From: Bradyrhizobium diversitatis
GTDB taxonomy: Bacteria > Pseudomonadota > Alphaproteobacteria > Rhizobiales > Xanthobacteraceae
NCBI RefSeq assembly: GCF_016031635.1
Contig: NZ_JACEGD010000042.1
Coordinates: 1-55,265 of the forward strand
Length of the DNA: 55,265 bases
Direction: 5' to 3'
Each line of letters opens with the position of its first letter. The first letter of the stretch is position 1. Below are positions 8,396-16,406 of the stretch, one piece after another. A program made the position numbers and the translations under genes. Below the pieces are notes generated by a model. It was given only the letters and a program-made list of their open reading frames with translations. It was not told the origin of the DNA and searched no databases.

Positions 8396-8959
8396 CTACC
8401 CCACGATCCCCGCCGCGACCTGGCCGCGCAGTCGCTCCAGGCCGTGCAACGTCTCCGCGCAGGCTGCCGCGACCTCGACGCCCTTGATGGCAAAATGCTT
8501 GCGGAAGAAGTCGTAGTGCACCTCGGTCTCGTGGAACTGCTGTGGGGTTAGCACCGCGGAGAACACCGGCACCTCGGTGCGGAGCTGCACATCCATCAGC
8601 GCCTTGATCACGGTGTCGGCGACGAATTCGTGCCGGTAGATGCCGCCGTCGACGACGAGGCCGGCGGCGACGATCGCGGTGTAGCGCCGCGTCTTGGCGA
8701 GGACCTGCGCGTGCAGCGGGATCTCGAACGAGCCCGGCACCTCGAACACGTCGACATGGGTGAGGTGACGCGCCTCGGCTTCCCTCATGAAGGCGATGCG
8801 GGCCTCCGCGACCACGTCGCGGTGCCAGCAGGCCTGCACGAAGGCCACCCGCTGCGGCTTTGCGAAGCGCGGATGCTCGATGGCCGGCGGGTCCACGGGA
8901 ACCGGCGGCTGCGTCGTCTGGGACGTTTCGTTTTGGGGATCTTGCAACATCTGATTCAT
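8396..8959 (-). CDS. ribH: 6,7-dimethyl-8-ribityllumazine synthase, type II (RibH2)
   Basis: 187 residues. Condenses 5-amino-6-ribitylamino-uracil with 3,4-dihydroxybutanone phosphate in the penultimate step of riboflavin synthesis. The long N-terminal extension, the motif F-E-V-P-G-S-F-E-I-P-L, the G-G-I-Y-R-H-E-F-V-A segment with the catalytic His, and the divergent C-terminus mark it as the RibH2 type known from Brucella and Mesorhizobium rather than the usual RibH1. It stands alone, without other rib genes beside it. A gaggaa site precedes the ATG, and an FMN riboswitch lies about 80 bases upstream, so expression should fall when FMN is plentiful. Confidence 0.95.
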   Translation of the reverse strand: MNQMLQDPQNETSQTTQPPVPVDPPAIEHPRFAKPQRVAFVQACWHRDVVAEARIAFMREAEARHLTHVDVFEVPGSFEIPLHAQVLAKTRRYTAIVAAGLVVDGGIYRHEFVADTVIKALMDVQLRTEVPVFSAVLTPQQFHETEVHYDFFRKHFAIKGVEVAAACAETLHGLERLRGQVAAGIVG

Positions 8960-9007
8960 GGCTTTCCTCAGTTAAGGACCAGAATCAGGGCACACGGAAC
9001 GACAAAC

Positions 9008-9029
9008 AGCCGCACCTTGCGATGCGTCT
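9008..9029 (-). promoter_or_regulatory. Hairpin in the presumed expression platform of the FMN riboswitch
   Basis: On the minus strand cgcatc-gcaa-ggtgcg forms a 6-bp stem with a GNRA loop, followed by ggctgtttgtcg. It lies between the aptamer and the ribH start, where a terminator or sequestering stem is expected. Its switching role is inferred. Confidence 0.4.
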
Positions 9030-9040
9030 GCCACCGACCG

Positions 9041-9202
9041 TTCTCTTTCATCCGGACTTTAACCGTCGGCTTCGGAGTTGCACCGAATCTGCTGACCCTT
9101 CCCTTCGGCAAGATCCTTTTCAGGATACCTGGGGGAAGGCGCTCGCGGGCTTAGGCCTTTCGGCCCTTACCGCCGGTGGGGACTTTCACCCCGCCCTGAG
9201 AA
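9041..9202 (-). ncRNA. FMN riboswitch (RFN element)
   Basis: The minus strand carries the conserved RFN aptamer: P1 arms ttctc / gagaa, then agggcggggtgaaagtcccc, accggcggtaa, agcccgcgagc, a variable stem, cagattcggtg, aactccgaagccgacggt, and the closing agtccggatgaaagagaa. Order and spacing agree with the family consensus, so this is a confident assignment. It precedes ribH by about 80 bases on the same strand. FMN binding normally turns off transcription or translation of the downstream gene. Confidence 0.97.
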
Positions 9203-9648
9203 CATCGGCCGTCCGGGATGAACGGCCTGACCGGAAATATGCCGCCCTCGCGCAGTCGCGGCAAGCGCGTTCGGCATGGGCAAAGCGCATGCTCCCATGC
9301 CGGGGTCGAGGCCCTCGTGGCGCCGGCCCGCGCCGGAACTCGCGATTGGCGGCGCTCCCAGGGAATCTGATTCCGGTTTGTTCTCCTCGACCCGGAGTTG
9401 GGACCTCCAACGTTAAGAATTGTGGCGGAGATGAGCTGTGGACGAACGAGTCCTGGCTTGTGGACGGACTCGCGACCCCGTTGCGCAGATTCCGCAAATC
9501 ACATCACTTGATCCGCGACAGGCCCGCGCTGATCCGAGGGGCTCGCGAGAGCGACCCTAGGGATCGCCGCAGCGACGTTTAGGGAGCGCGCGCCGGGCCC
9601 AACCGCGTGCGTATCAAAGACAACAAGAAGGCAAGAGGTCGAGACGGC
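9203..9648. other. Gene-free 440 bp between the riboswitch and the ybjN-like gene
   Basis: No open frame here shows a recognisable protein. It must hold the promoter of the ribH leader on the minus strand and of the ybjN-like gene on the plus strand. I see no tRNA, no convincing terminator and no long inverted repeat. The segment 9430-9480 has two gtggac motifs but no proper DnaA box. Confidence 0.5.
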
Positions 9649-10149
9649 ATGTCCCTGCTCGAAGGCACTATCGATTCCAGAAGCCATCCACTCGCGGTGG
9701 TCGAGGATATCGCTGCCAGCAACAACTGGCCGTTCGAACGCTCCGGCGAAGACGAACTCACGATTGTCTCCAAGGGACAATGGACCGACTACCAGCTCTC
9801 CTTCACCTGGATGGGCGAGATCGAGGCGCTGCATCTGGCCTGCGCCTTCGACATGAAGATTCCGCTCGCGCGCCGCGGCGAGGTGCAGCGGCTCGTCGCT
9901 GCCGTCAACGAGCAGCTGTGGGTCGGTCATTTCGATCTGTGGACCAACACCGGCATGGTGATGCACCGCCAGGCCCTGGTGCTGCCGGGCGGCCTCACCG
10001 CCTCGACCGCGCAATGCGAGGCCATGCTCGCCGGCGCCATCCACGCCTGCGAGCGCTACTTCCCGGCGTTCCAGTTCGTGGTGTGGGCCGGCAAAACCAC
10101 CGCGCAAGCCATGGACGCGGCGATGTTCGACACGGTCGGAGAGGCATAG
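9649..10149 (+). CDS. YbjN domain-containing protein
   Basis: 166 residues from the ATG at 9649 (MSLLEGTIDSRSHPLAVVED). The frame opens 14 codons earlier at a less likely start. Residues ~10-150 match the YbjN fold, related to type III secretion chaperones, with the pattern W-x-D-Y-x-L-S-F-x-W and a C-terminal R-Y-F-P-A-F-Q-F-V-V-W. No enzyme motif or signal peptide is visible, so it is cytosolic. The molecular role of the family is unsettled. The next gene, proC, is 200 bases away across a palindromic repeat. Confidence 0.8.
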   Translation: MSLLEGTIDSRSHPLAVVEDIAASNNWPFERSGEDELTIVSKGQWTDYQLSFTWMGEIEALHLACAFDMKIPLARRGEVQRLVAAVNEQLWVGHFDLWTNTGMVMHRQALVLPGGLTASTAQCEAMLAGAIHACERYFPAFQFVVWAGKTTAQAMDAAMFDTVGEA

Positions 10150-10186
10150 AGCTCGCAATGCATGGGGAGCCGCAGCTCCCTCCCTG

Positions 10187-10333
10187 CGTCATCCCGGACA
10201 AGCGCGCCCCAAGCGCGCGCCGATCCGGGATCCATACCGCGTGATGGCCACTTGTGGCACGCGGCTTGTTGCCAACACCTCGATCCACTAGAACCGCCTG
10301 TGGTTATGGATCCCCGCCTTCGCGGGGATGACG
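10187..10333. repeat. Palindromic intergenic repeat, family C copy 1
   Basis: Starts cgtcatcccggacaagcgcgcc and ends ccccgccttcgcggggatgacg. Contains ggatccata and its complement tatggatcc as inner arms. The related element at 11600-11754 shares the block agcgcgcgccgatccggga. Confidence 0.85.
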
Positions 10334-10354
10334 CCTGAGTGTGTGGCAACGGCG

Positions 10355-11179
10355 ATGGCAAACAATCCTCTCCAAAACGTCACCGGCACCATCCTGCTCG
10401 CCGGCGCCGGCAAGATGGGTGGCGCGATGCTGACGGGATGGCTGGCAGGCGGGCTCGATCCGCGTCGCGTCGCGGTGATCGATCCGCACATTGCGCCCGA
10501 GATATCCGCGCTCGCCGCCAAGGGCGTCGTGCTCAATCCCGATGTGAAGACCGCCGGCCTCGTCGAGACGCTGGTCGTCGCGGTGAAGCCGCAGATGTTC
10601 CGCGAGGCCGGCGCCAGGCTGAAACCGTTCGTCTCGGACAGGACCTCGGTGGTCTCGATCATGGCGGGCACCACGATCGCCTCGCTTGCCGAAGTCTGCG
10701 GCGGCGCCGTGGTGCGCGCGATGCCGAACACGCCGGCGGCGATCGGCCGCGGCATCACCGTTGCGGTCGCAGCCCGGGACGTAAGCGCCGCCCAGCGTGC
10801 CGTGGCCGATGCGCTGCTGCGCGCCACCGGCGCGGTGGAATGGGTCGAGGACGAAGCCCTGATGGACGCGGTCACCGCCGTGTCGGGCTCGGGGCCGGCC
10901 TATGTGTTCCTGCTCGCCGAGGAGCTCGCCCGCGCCGGTGTGGAAGCGGGCCTGCCCGAAGCGCTGGCGACGAAGCTCGCTCGCGAGACCGTCGCCGGCT
11001 CCGGAGAGTTGCTGCACCAGTCGGAGCTTCCCTCGGCCACGCTGCGCCAGAACGTCACCTCGCCCGGCGGCACCACCGCCGCGGCCCTCGGCGTACTCAT
11101 GGGTGAGGCCGGCCTGCGCGATCTCATGATCCGCGCGGTCGCGGCGGCGACGCAGCGGTCGAGGGAGCTCGCGAAGTAA
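10355..11179 (+). CDS. proC: Pyrroline-5-carboxylate reductase
   Basis: 274 residues from the ATG at 10355 (MANNPLQNVT). The earlier ATG at 10328 lies inside the palindromic repeat and is unlikely. Catalyses the NAD(P)H-dependent last step of proline synthesis. The dinucleotide-binding loop is G-A-G-K-M-G-G-A-M at residues 17-25, followed by the V-K-P-Q motif, R-A-M-P-N-T-P-A, and the C-terminal signature beginning V-S-G-S-G-P-A-Y and ending in T-S-P-G-G-T-T. Typical length. It ends 12 bases before the convergent thioesterase gene. Confidence 0.96.
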   Translation: MANNPLQNVTGTILLAGAGKMGGAMLTGWLAGGLDPRRVAVIDPHIAPEISALAAKGVVLNPDVKTAGLVETLVVAVKPQMFREAGARLKPFVSDRTSVVSIMAGTTIASLAEVCGGAVVRAMPNTPAAIGRGITVAVAARDVSAAQRAVADALLRATGAVEWVEDEALMDAVTAVSGSGPAYVFLLAEELARAGVEAGLPEALATKLARETVAGSGELLHQSELPSATLRQNVTSPGGTTAAALGVLMGEAGLRDLMIRAVAAATQRSRELAK

Positions 11180-11191
11180 ACAGGTGGCGCG

Positions 11192-11584
11192 CTACGCTCC
11201 CAGCCGCTTGTTGAACATCTCGACATTGACGAGACCGCGGGCATGGCGGCCCTCGCCGAGCTTGCGCGTGCCCTCGAAGGCCTCGACCTCGAAGCGGATG
11301 ACGCGGCGCTCGACCGCAACCACCTTCGCCGTGGTCCGCACCGTCGCGCCGACCAGCGCCGCGGCGAGATGGCGGATGTCGACCTCGGTACCTACGGTGA
11401 CCCAGCCCGGCTGAAGCGCCGCGCGGATCGCATCGCCCGCCGTCATCTCCATCTCCAGGATCATCATCGGGGTCGCATAAACAAACGGCATGCCGGGCAC
11501 GAAATGCCCGACCGTGCGCTCGGCCGGAACCACCAGCGTGCGCTCGGCGCTCATGCCGGCCTTGATGAAGTCGCGTGCGTCCAT
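11192..11584 (-). CDS. Hot-dog thioesterase, FlK (fluoroacetyl-CoA thioesterase)-like
   Basis: 130 residues with a single hot-dog domain. Thr38, Glu46 and His72 have the same spacing (8 and 26 residues) as the catalytic Thr42, Glu50 and His76 of Streptomyces cattleya FlK, and the segment G-T-E-V-D-I-R-H-L-A-A agrees with that subfamily. FlK hydrolyses fluoroacetyl-CoA, but most relatives act on other acyl-CoAs, so the natural substrate here is unknown. Cytosolic, no signal peptide. It may be transcribed alone, as repeats lie at both ends of the upstream gap. Confidence 0.8.
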   Translation of the reverse strand: MDARDFIKAGMSAERTLVVPAERTVGHFVPGMPFVYATPMMILEMEMTAGDAIRAALQPGWVTVGTEVDIRHLAAALVGATVRTTAKVVAVERRVIRFEVEAFEGTRKLGEGRHARGLVNVEMFNKRLGA

Positions 11585-11599
11585 GGTGCTTGCTCGATG

Positions 11600-11754
11600 T
11601 CGTTCCGGACAAGCGCGCCCTAAGCGCGCGCCGATCCGGGACCCATAACCACAAGACGTCGTGGTTGCGGGGATTCGGAGTTAGCGCTTCGTCAGATAAC
11701 CAGTGCCTGTGGCTATGGGTCCCGGATCTGCGCTTACGCTTGTCCGGGACGACG
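11600..11754. repeat. Palindromic intergenic repeat, family C copy 2
   Basis: The arms tcgttccggacaagcg and cgcttgtccgggacga frame an inner inverted pair, gatccgggacccata / tatgggtcccggatc, plus a central ccacaagacgtcgtgg palindrome. Lies between the thioesterase and tautomerase genes. Confidence 0.85.
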
Positions 11755-11779
11755 GCGGTGGTTGCCGCGCCAGCCGAAA

Positions 11780-11983
11780 CTATTTCTTCGCCGCCGCCGC
11801 GCGCTCCACGAAGGTCTTGCCGCCCTTCATCTTGTGGCGCAGCGGGGCTTCGTTGATCTGGATGACGACGGCATCGGCATCGACGCCGAGATTCTTCACC
11901 AGCGCCTGGGTGATGTCGCGCATCATGCCGGCCTTCTGCTCGTCGGTGCGGCCTTCGGCCATGCTGATGGTGATCTCAGGCAT
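11780..11983 (-). CDS. 4-oxalocrotonate tautomerase family protein
   Basis: 67 residues. After removal of Met1, Pro2 becomes the N-terminal catalytic base of this family (MPEITISMAEGRTDEQK). The beta-alpha-beta fold pattern and length fit the small homohexameric tautomerases, with conserved Arg12 and the following helix. Such enzymes interconvert enol and keto forms in aromatic degradation, but family members also have other activities, and no catabolic genes are adjacent. On the same strand as hisS, separated from it by a family B repeat. Confidence 0.88.
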   Translation of the reverse strand: MPEITISMAEGRTDEQKAGMMRDITQALVKNLGVDADAVVIQINEAPLRHKMKGGKTFVERAAAAKK

Positions 11984-12012
11984 CGTTGTCTCCCTGCTGC
12001 TCTGCTGCTGTC

Positions 12013-12094
12013 GTCATGGCCGGGCTTGTCCCGGCCATCCACGTTCTCTTCCATCAAACAAGACGTGGATGCCCGGGACAAGCCCGGGCATGAC
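12013..12094. repeat. Palindromic intergenic repeat, family B copy 2
   Basis: Starts gtcatggccgggcttgtccc and ends gggacaagcccgggcatgac, with cacgtt / gacgtgg in the middle. It lies between hisS and the tautomerase gene. Confidence 0.88.
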
Positions 12095-12109
12095 GCGGCC
12101 TGCGAATAG

Positions 12110-13630
12110 CTAGCCCCAGCTCACGTCATGGCGCGCCAGCACCTCGCGCACTTTCGCCACCAGATCGGCTTCGCTGCACGAGAACTGCGCCGGTCGGGTT
12201 TCGCGCCATTCCTGGTTGGAGGCGATCGCGGCGGCGGCCTTCGCGCCCTCGATCAGGTCCTTGACCTGCACTTCGCCGCGCGCCTTTTCGTCCGATCCCT
12301 GGATGATCACGCAAGGCGAGTTGCGGCGATCAGCGTACTTCAGCTGGTTGCCCATGTTCTTGGGATTGCCGAGATAGAGCTCGGCGCGGATGCCGGCGGT
12401 GCGCAAGGCAGCCACCATCTTCTGGTAGTCGGCGACGCGGTCGCGGTCGAACACGGTGACGACGACAGGGCCGAATTCCGGCCGCGTATCCAGCTTGCCG
12501 AGCAGCGTCAGCGCGGCCTGAAGGCGCGACACGCCGATCGAGAATCCGGTCGCCGGCACCGGCTCGCCGCGGAAGCGCGAGACGAGACCGTCGTAACGCC
12601 CGCCGCCACCGACCGAGCCGAAGCGCACTGGGCGGCCCTTCTCGTCCTTGGTGTCGAGCAGAAGTTCGACCTCGTAGACGGGGCCGGTGTAATATTCGAG
12701 GCCGCGGACGACGGAAGGGTCGATCTTGATGCGATCCGCACCATAACCCGACGCCGTCACCAGCCTGGCAATCTCTTCAAGCTCGCTGACGCCGGCCTGA
12801 CCGACTTGGCTCTTGGCAAGGTAAGCTTCCGCCGCAGCAATGGCCTCTTTCCAATCGTCGCGCGGCTTGGTGATGGCGAGAACAACGTCAGCTTCCGCCG
12901 CGCTCAGGTTGGCGCCTTTGGTGAAGTCGCCTTTCCCTTCTTCACCGCCGTCCCATCGTCCGGGACCCAGCAGCTTGCGCACTTCGTCGGCGGAGAACTT
13001 GTCGAGCTTGTCGATCGCGCGCAGCACGGTCAGCCTGCGGCCTGCGTTCTCGTCACCGGCGAGCCCGATGGCTTCCAGAACTCCGTCGAGCACCTTGCGG
13101 TTGTTGACCTTCACCACATACTGGCCGCGTGCGATGCCGAGCGCCTCCATCGTGTCGGCCGCCATCATGCAGATCTCGGCGTCCGCCGCCGGCGTCGCCG
13201 AGCCAACCGTGTCGGCATCGAACTGCATGAACTGGCGGAAGCGGCCGGGGCCGGGCTTTTCGTTGCGGAAGACGTAGCCGACGCGGTAGCTGCGGTACGG
13301 CAAGATCAAAGCGTCGGTACCGTAGCGCTCGCCGACGTAGCGGGCCAGCGGCGCGGTCAGGTCGTAACGCAGGCTGATCCACTGCTCGTCGTCGTCCTGG
13401 AACGAGAACACGCCCTCGTTCGGACGGTCCTGGTCGGGCAGAAACTTGCCGAGCGCGTCGGTGTATTCCATCGCCGGCGTCTCCACCGGCTCGAAACCGT
13501 AGAGCTCGTAGACGGCGCGGATCTTCTCGACCATCTCGCGCGTCGCCCGGATCGCAGCGGGATCACGATCCTCGAGCCCGCGCGGCAGGCGCGCCTTCAG
13601 TTTCTGGGGTTTTTTGGGTTTCTCGGCCAT
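12110..13630 (-). CDS. hisS: Histidyl-tRNA synthetase
   Basis: 506 residues, class II aminoacyl-tRNA synthetase charging tRNA-His. The N-terminus is basic (M-A-E-K-P-K-K-P-Q-K-L-K-A-R-L-P-R-G). Motif 2 is the region L-R-Y-D-L-T-A-P-L-A-R-Y with F-R-N-E-K-P-G-P-G-R-F-R-Q-F, the HisA-type signature is R-G-L-E-Y-Y-T-G-P-V-Y-E, and motif 3 is G-F-S-I-G-V-S-R-L. The C-terminal ~95 residues form the anticodon-binding domain. It is longer than the E. coli enzyme (424), mostly through an inserted central segment, as in other alphaproteobacteria. Confidence 0.96.
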   Translation of the reverse strand: MAEKPKKPQKLKARLPRGLEDRDPAAIRATREMVEKIRAVYELYGFEPVETPAMEYTDALGKFLPDQDRPNEGVFSFQDDDEQWISLRYDLTAPLARYVGERYGTDALILPYRSYRVGYVFRNEKPGPGRFRQFMQFDADTVGSATPAADAEICMMAADTMEALGIARGQYVVKVNNRKVLDGVLEAIGLAGDENAGRRLTVLRAIDKLDKFSADEVRKLLGPGRWDGGEEGKGDFTKGANLSAAEADVVLAITKPRDDWKEAIAAAEAYLAKSQVGQAGVSELEEIARLVTASGYGADRIKIDPSVVRGLEYYTGPVYEVELLLDTKDEKGRPVRFGSVGGGGRYDGLVSRFRGEPVPATGFSIGVSRLQAALTLLGKLDTRPEFGPVVVTVFDRDRVADYQKMVAALRTAGIRAELYLGNPKNMGNQLKYADRRNSPCVIIQGSDEKARGEVQVKDLIEGAKAAAAIASNQEWRETRPAQFSCSEADLVAKVREVLARHDVSWG

Positions 13631-13684
13631 GCGCGGCGTTTACCAGTCGACGGGGAATGCGGCAACGGGGTGTTAGAGGGCGAC

Positions 13685-13781
13685 GTCATTCCGGGGCTCG
13701 CGAAGCGAGAACCCGGAATCTCGAGATTCTCAGGTGCGCAATTGCGCACCATAGTTCGCCCTTGGGGCGCCCCGGAATGAC
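13685..13781. repeat. Palindromic intergenic repeat, family A copy 3 (inverted relative to copy 1)
   Basis: The arms gtcattccgggg and ccccggaatgac surround the same core modules seen at 3153-3268 (gaatctcgagattc and gtgcgcaattgcgcac), but in the opposite order, so this copy is inserted in reverse orientation. Confidence 0.9.
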
Positions 13782-13789
13782 GGCCAGCC

Positions 13790-14314
13790 TTACGGAGTCT
13801 CCATTCGTGCCCGGATGGCATCCGCATCCGCCTTCGGCAGCGACTTCAGGGTCGGCTTGATGGTTTCACCACCGACGATCTTGCCGTTGCGCGTGAACAT
13901 CCAGTCCGAGACGTCGGCTTCACCAAACGAGACTTTGTCGCCGGCGTGCTTGCCCGGTAGATCCCGCGGCTCGTTTGCCAAGAGCCCGGTAAAGGTCCCG
14001 CCAGGTTGCTTCTTCACCTCGCCAACCCAGATGTGCTCGCCGCCCTTGCGGGTCGAGAAGCGCACCTTCAAGGTGTGCCCGGTTTCCGACGGCTTCGGCG
14101 ATGCGTAGGAGGCCCAGAAGGTCGGGAGCGTAGCGCGACCCCGCTCGATAGCCGCATTCATCTCGGGATCGGCGGTCTGCACGGTCACGATGGGCGAGCG
14201 GTCTTGCGCGACCACTTCGTGCGTGGGGCCGATGGTCAGGATGCCGAAGACGGTGACGCCGGTGATTGCGGCGAGAACGACCCACTTGATGGGCTGCGAG
14301 AGCTTGGTTGCCAT
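13790..14314 (-). CDS. DUF2314-family protein with N-terminal membrane anchor or signal
   Basis: 174 residues. Residues ~9-30 are hydrophobic (K-W-V-V-L-A-A-I-T-G-V-T-V-F-G-I-L), followed by A-Q-D, so it is either exported or anchored. The rest fits the DUF2314/YegJ family: D-P-E-M-N-A-A-I-x-R-G-R-A-T-L-P-x-F-W, an H-I-W-V-G-E-V segment and a C-terminal D-W-M-F-T-R-N-G-K-I-V-G-G. No biochemical role is established for the family. Likely monocistronic. Confidence 0.82.
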   Translation of the reverse strand: MATKLSQPIKWVVLAAITGVTVFGILTIGPTHEVVAQDRSPIVTVQTADPEMNAAIERGRATLPTFWASYASPKPSETGHTLKVRFSTRKGGEHIWVGEVKKQPGGTFTGLLANEPRDLPGKHAGDKVSFGEADVSDWMFTRNGKIVGGETIKPTLKSLPKADADAIRARMETP

Positions 14315-14402
14315 GACTACAAGGTCCTGATGTCGCGATGTGTCCTTTGTCGCATGTCGGCAACGGCACGTTCAGTGCGCAATAAACCACGAACATTGCG
14401 TG

Positions 14403-14431
14403 TTTCCCCTCTCCTCGTGAGAGAGGGAAAA
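14403..14431 (-). terminator. Terminator hairpin downstream of ilvE
   Basis: On the minus strand ttttccctctctc and gagaggggaaa form a stem around a short loop, 15-40 bases beyond the ilvE stop codon. Confidence 0.55.
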
Positions 14432-14445
14432 CTTCTCACCGCCGA

Positions 14446-15528
14446 TCAAAACACCTTGCGGATCCAGTTGTGGGGATCGTTGGTGCGGCCGTACTGGATG
14501 TCGACGAGCTGCTTGCGCAGGCCCATGGCGACAGGGCCGGCGCCGCCACCCGAGATCTCGAAGTCGCCGCTCACCGAGCGCACCTTGCCGATCGGGGAGA
14601 TCACAGCGGCGGTGCCGCAGGCGAAGGCTTCCTTCAGGCGGCCCGAGGCCGCGTCCTTGCGCCACTGCTCGATAGAATACGGCTCCTCGCGCACGGTCTT
14701 GCCGGCATCGCGGGCCAGCGTGATGATGGAGTCGCGGGTGATGCCCGGCAGAATGGTGCCAAGCGGCGGCGTGGAGAGCGAGCCGTCGTCGAACACGAAG
14801 AACACGTTCATGCCGCCGAGCTCCTCGACATAGCGGCGCTCGACCGCGTCGAGGAACACGACCTGGTCGCAGCCGTGCTGGATCGCTTCGGCCTGGGCGC
14901 GCAGGCTCGCGGCATAGTTGCCGCCGCACTTGACGGCGCCGGTACCGCCGACCGCGGCGCGGGTGTAATTCTCGGACACCCAGATCGAGACCGGCGCAGG
15001 CCCGCCCTTGAAGTAGGAGCCGACCGGCGAGGCGATGACCGCGAAGATGTATTCAGATGACGGCTTGACGCCGAGGAACGTCTCGCTCGCGATCATGAAG
15101 GGGCGCAGATACAGGCTGCCCTCGCCGCCCGGAATCCAGGCGCGGTCGATGCGCACGACCTGCTCGACCGCCTCGAGGAAGACGTCCTCAGGCAGCTGGG
15201 CCATCGCCATGCGATCGGCCGAGTCCTTGAAGCGTCGTGCATTGGCATCGGGGCGGAACAGGTTCACGCCGCCATCATCGCGCTTGTAGGCCTTGAGACC
15301 CTCAAAGATCTCCTGCGCGTAGTGCAGCACCGCGCCGGCCGGATCGAGCTGGAAGTTGACGCGCGCCTCGATCCGCGCGTCATACCAGCCGCCCCTGGCC
15401 TGGTTGTAGCGGACGATGGCCATGTGGTCAGTGAAGACCCGTCCGAAGCCGGGGTCCACCAGCTTGGCGACGCGGTCCTTCTCAGGGGTTGGATTGGATG
15501 CGGGCTGGATGTCAAATTTCATGCTCAT
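14446..15528 (-). CDS. ilvE: Branched-chain amino acid aminotransferase
   Basis: 360 residues from the ATG at 15528 (MSMKFDIQPASNPTPEKD), which has a strong ggaggcaaggac site; the frame extends 44 codons further into low-complexity sequence. PLP enzyme of fold type IV that transaminates Leu, Ile and Val with 2-oxoglutarate. The PLP lysine is Lys200 in A-V-K-C-G-G-N-Y-A-A-S, matching human BCAT Lys202. The class IV signature lies downstream (E-E-L-G-G-M-N-V-F-F-V). Type II BCAT, like the mycobacterial and eukaryotic ones. Divergent from the MarR operon. Confidence 0.96.
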   Translation of the reverse strand: MSMKFDIQPASNPTPEKDRVAKLVDPGFGRVFTDHMAIVRYNQARGGWYDARIEARVNFQLDPAGAVLHYAQEIFEGLKAYKRDDGGVNLFRPDANARRFKDSADRMAMAQLPEDVFLEAVEQVVRIDRAWIPGGEGSLYLRPFMIASETFLGVKPSSEYIFAVIASPVGSYFKGGPAPVSIWVSENYTRAAVGGTGAVKCGGNYAASLRAQAEAIQHGCDQVVFLDAVERRYVEELGGMNVFFVFDDGSLSTPPLGTILPGITRDSIITLARDAGKTVREEPYSIEQWRKDAASGRLKEAFACGTAAVISPIGKVRSVSGDFEISGGGAGPVAMGLRKQLVDIQYGRTNDPHNWIRKVF

Positions 15529-15866
15529 GTCCTTGCCTCCCGCTGCCGGTGGCGGCGCTGTTCTGGCGCCCGCCTGCCCGCTTTCGGGGCCCGGCTGGCT
15601 TTGATTGGTTTCTGCCGGACCACCGCCAGCCTTTTTACGGCCGGTTTCCGTGGACAGCATGTCGCCGAGGACATGCTTTTGCGGAAGGCGGAAGTCCAGT
15701 ATGTTTTGCCGAAATGCCGCTCGACAATCGCACGGTAGATCTGATCCGGCCGTCGTCGCCTGTCCGGCTCTCTCCGGCGCCTTGCTCCGATGCTACCCGA
15801 CGCGAAGCGATCTAAAATTTCGTGCGGGTCGATCGTTTTGTAACATTGAACCCAAGATACGTCAAT
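15529..15866. other. Divergent intergenic region between ilvE and the MarR-type operon
   Basis: 338 bases with no credible gene. It must contain the promoters for ilvE (minus) and the MarR / response regulator / kinase operon (plus). The 50 bases before the MarR start are AT-richer than the surroundings (around tttgtaacattgaacc), as expected for a promoter, but I cannot define boxes or an operator. Confidence 0.5.
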
Positions 15867-16406
15867 ATGCCTGACATAAATTTCGCGACTTCCTCTCACG
15901 ACGCCGCCGAGCCCGGGCCGGCTGCAGACGGTGGAGGCAATTTGCGCTGGGATATCATCGAGCTGCTGTTCTTCGCCTACCGCGACTTCGTCGGCGATCC
16001 CGACCAGGAGCTGGAGGCGTTCGGCTTCGGCCGGGCCCACCACCGCGTCCTGCATTTCGTCTATCGTTATCCCGGCCTCAAGGTCGCCGACCTCCTCGAC
16101 GTCCTGCGCATCACCAAGCAGTCGCTCGGCCGCGTGCTCAAGCAGCTGCTGGACGAGGGCTACATCGTGCAGAAGACCGGCGACAATGATCGCCGCCAGC
16201 GCCTGCTCTACACGACGCCGAAGGGCGAGGCGCTGGTGCAGAAGCTCGCCGGCCTGCAGACCACGCGGATCAACAGGGCGCTCGCGGAGATGGCTCCGCA
16301 GGACGCCGAAACCGTGAAGCGCTTCCTGCGCGCGATGATCGACCGCGACGATCCGGACAAGGTGCTCGAGACGATCTTCGCTTCCGTCAACCACGACAAG
16401 GAGTGA
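15867..16406 (+). CDS. MarR-family winged-helix regulator, PetP-like
   Basis: 179 residues from the ATG at 15867 (MPDINFATSSHD). After a ~30-residue flexible N-terminus, the MarR domain spans ~35-165: helix-turn-helix L-R-I-T-K-Q-S-L-G-R-V-L-K-Q-L-L-D-E-G-Y-I followed by the wing with D-N-D-R-R-Q-R-L-L-Y-T-T. It overlaps the next gene, an OmpR-type regulator, by GTGA. In Rhodobacter capsulatus the adjacent petP (MarR) and petR (OmpR) genes have the same order, so this is probably the PetP counterpart. Its ligand and target genes are not visible from the sequence. Confidence 0.88.
   Translation: MPDINFATSSHDAAEPGPAADGGGNLRWDIIELLFFAYRDFVGDPDQELEAFGFGRAHHRVLHFVYRYPGLKVADLLDVLRITKQSLGRVLKQLLDEGYIVQKTGDNDRRQRLLYTTPKGEALVQKLAGLQTTRINRALAEMAPQDAETVKRFLRAMIDRDDPDKVLETIFASVNHDKE

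Noticed and set aside
9430..9480. Possible DnaA boxes (two gtggac motifs) suggesting an origin
   Set aside because: No match to TTATNCACA and no AT-rich unwinding segment.
10253..10272. tggcac-gcggc-ttgt, looked like a sigma-54 promoter
   Set aside because: The -12 element lacks the GC of the consensus and it lies inside a palindromic repeat.
12128..13780. Long open frame antisense to hisS (550 codons), and similar ones opposite ileS, mutL, the histidine kinase and uvrC
   Set aside because: High GC with strong third-position bias keeps antisense frames open; the translations have no recognisable domains.
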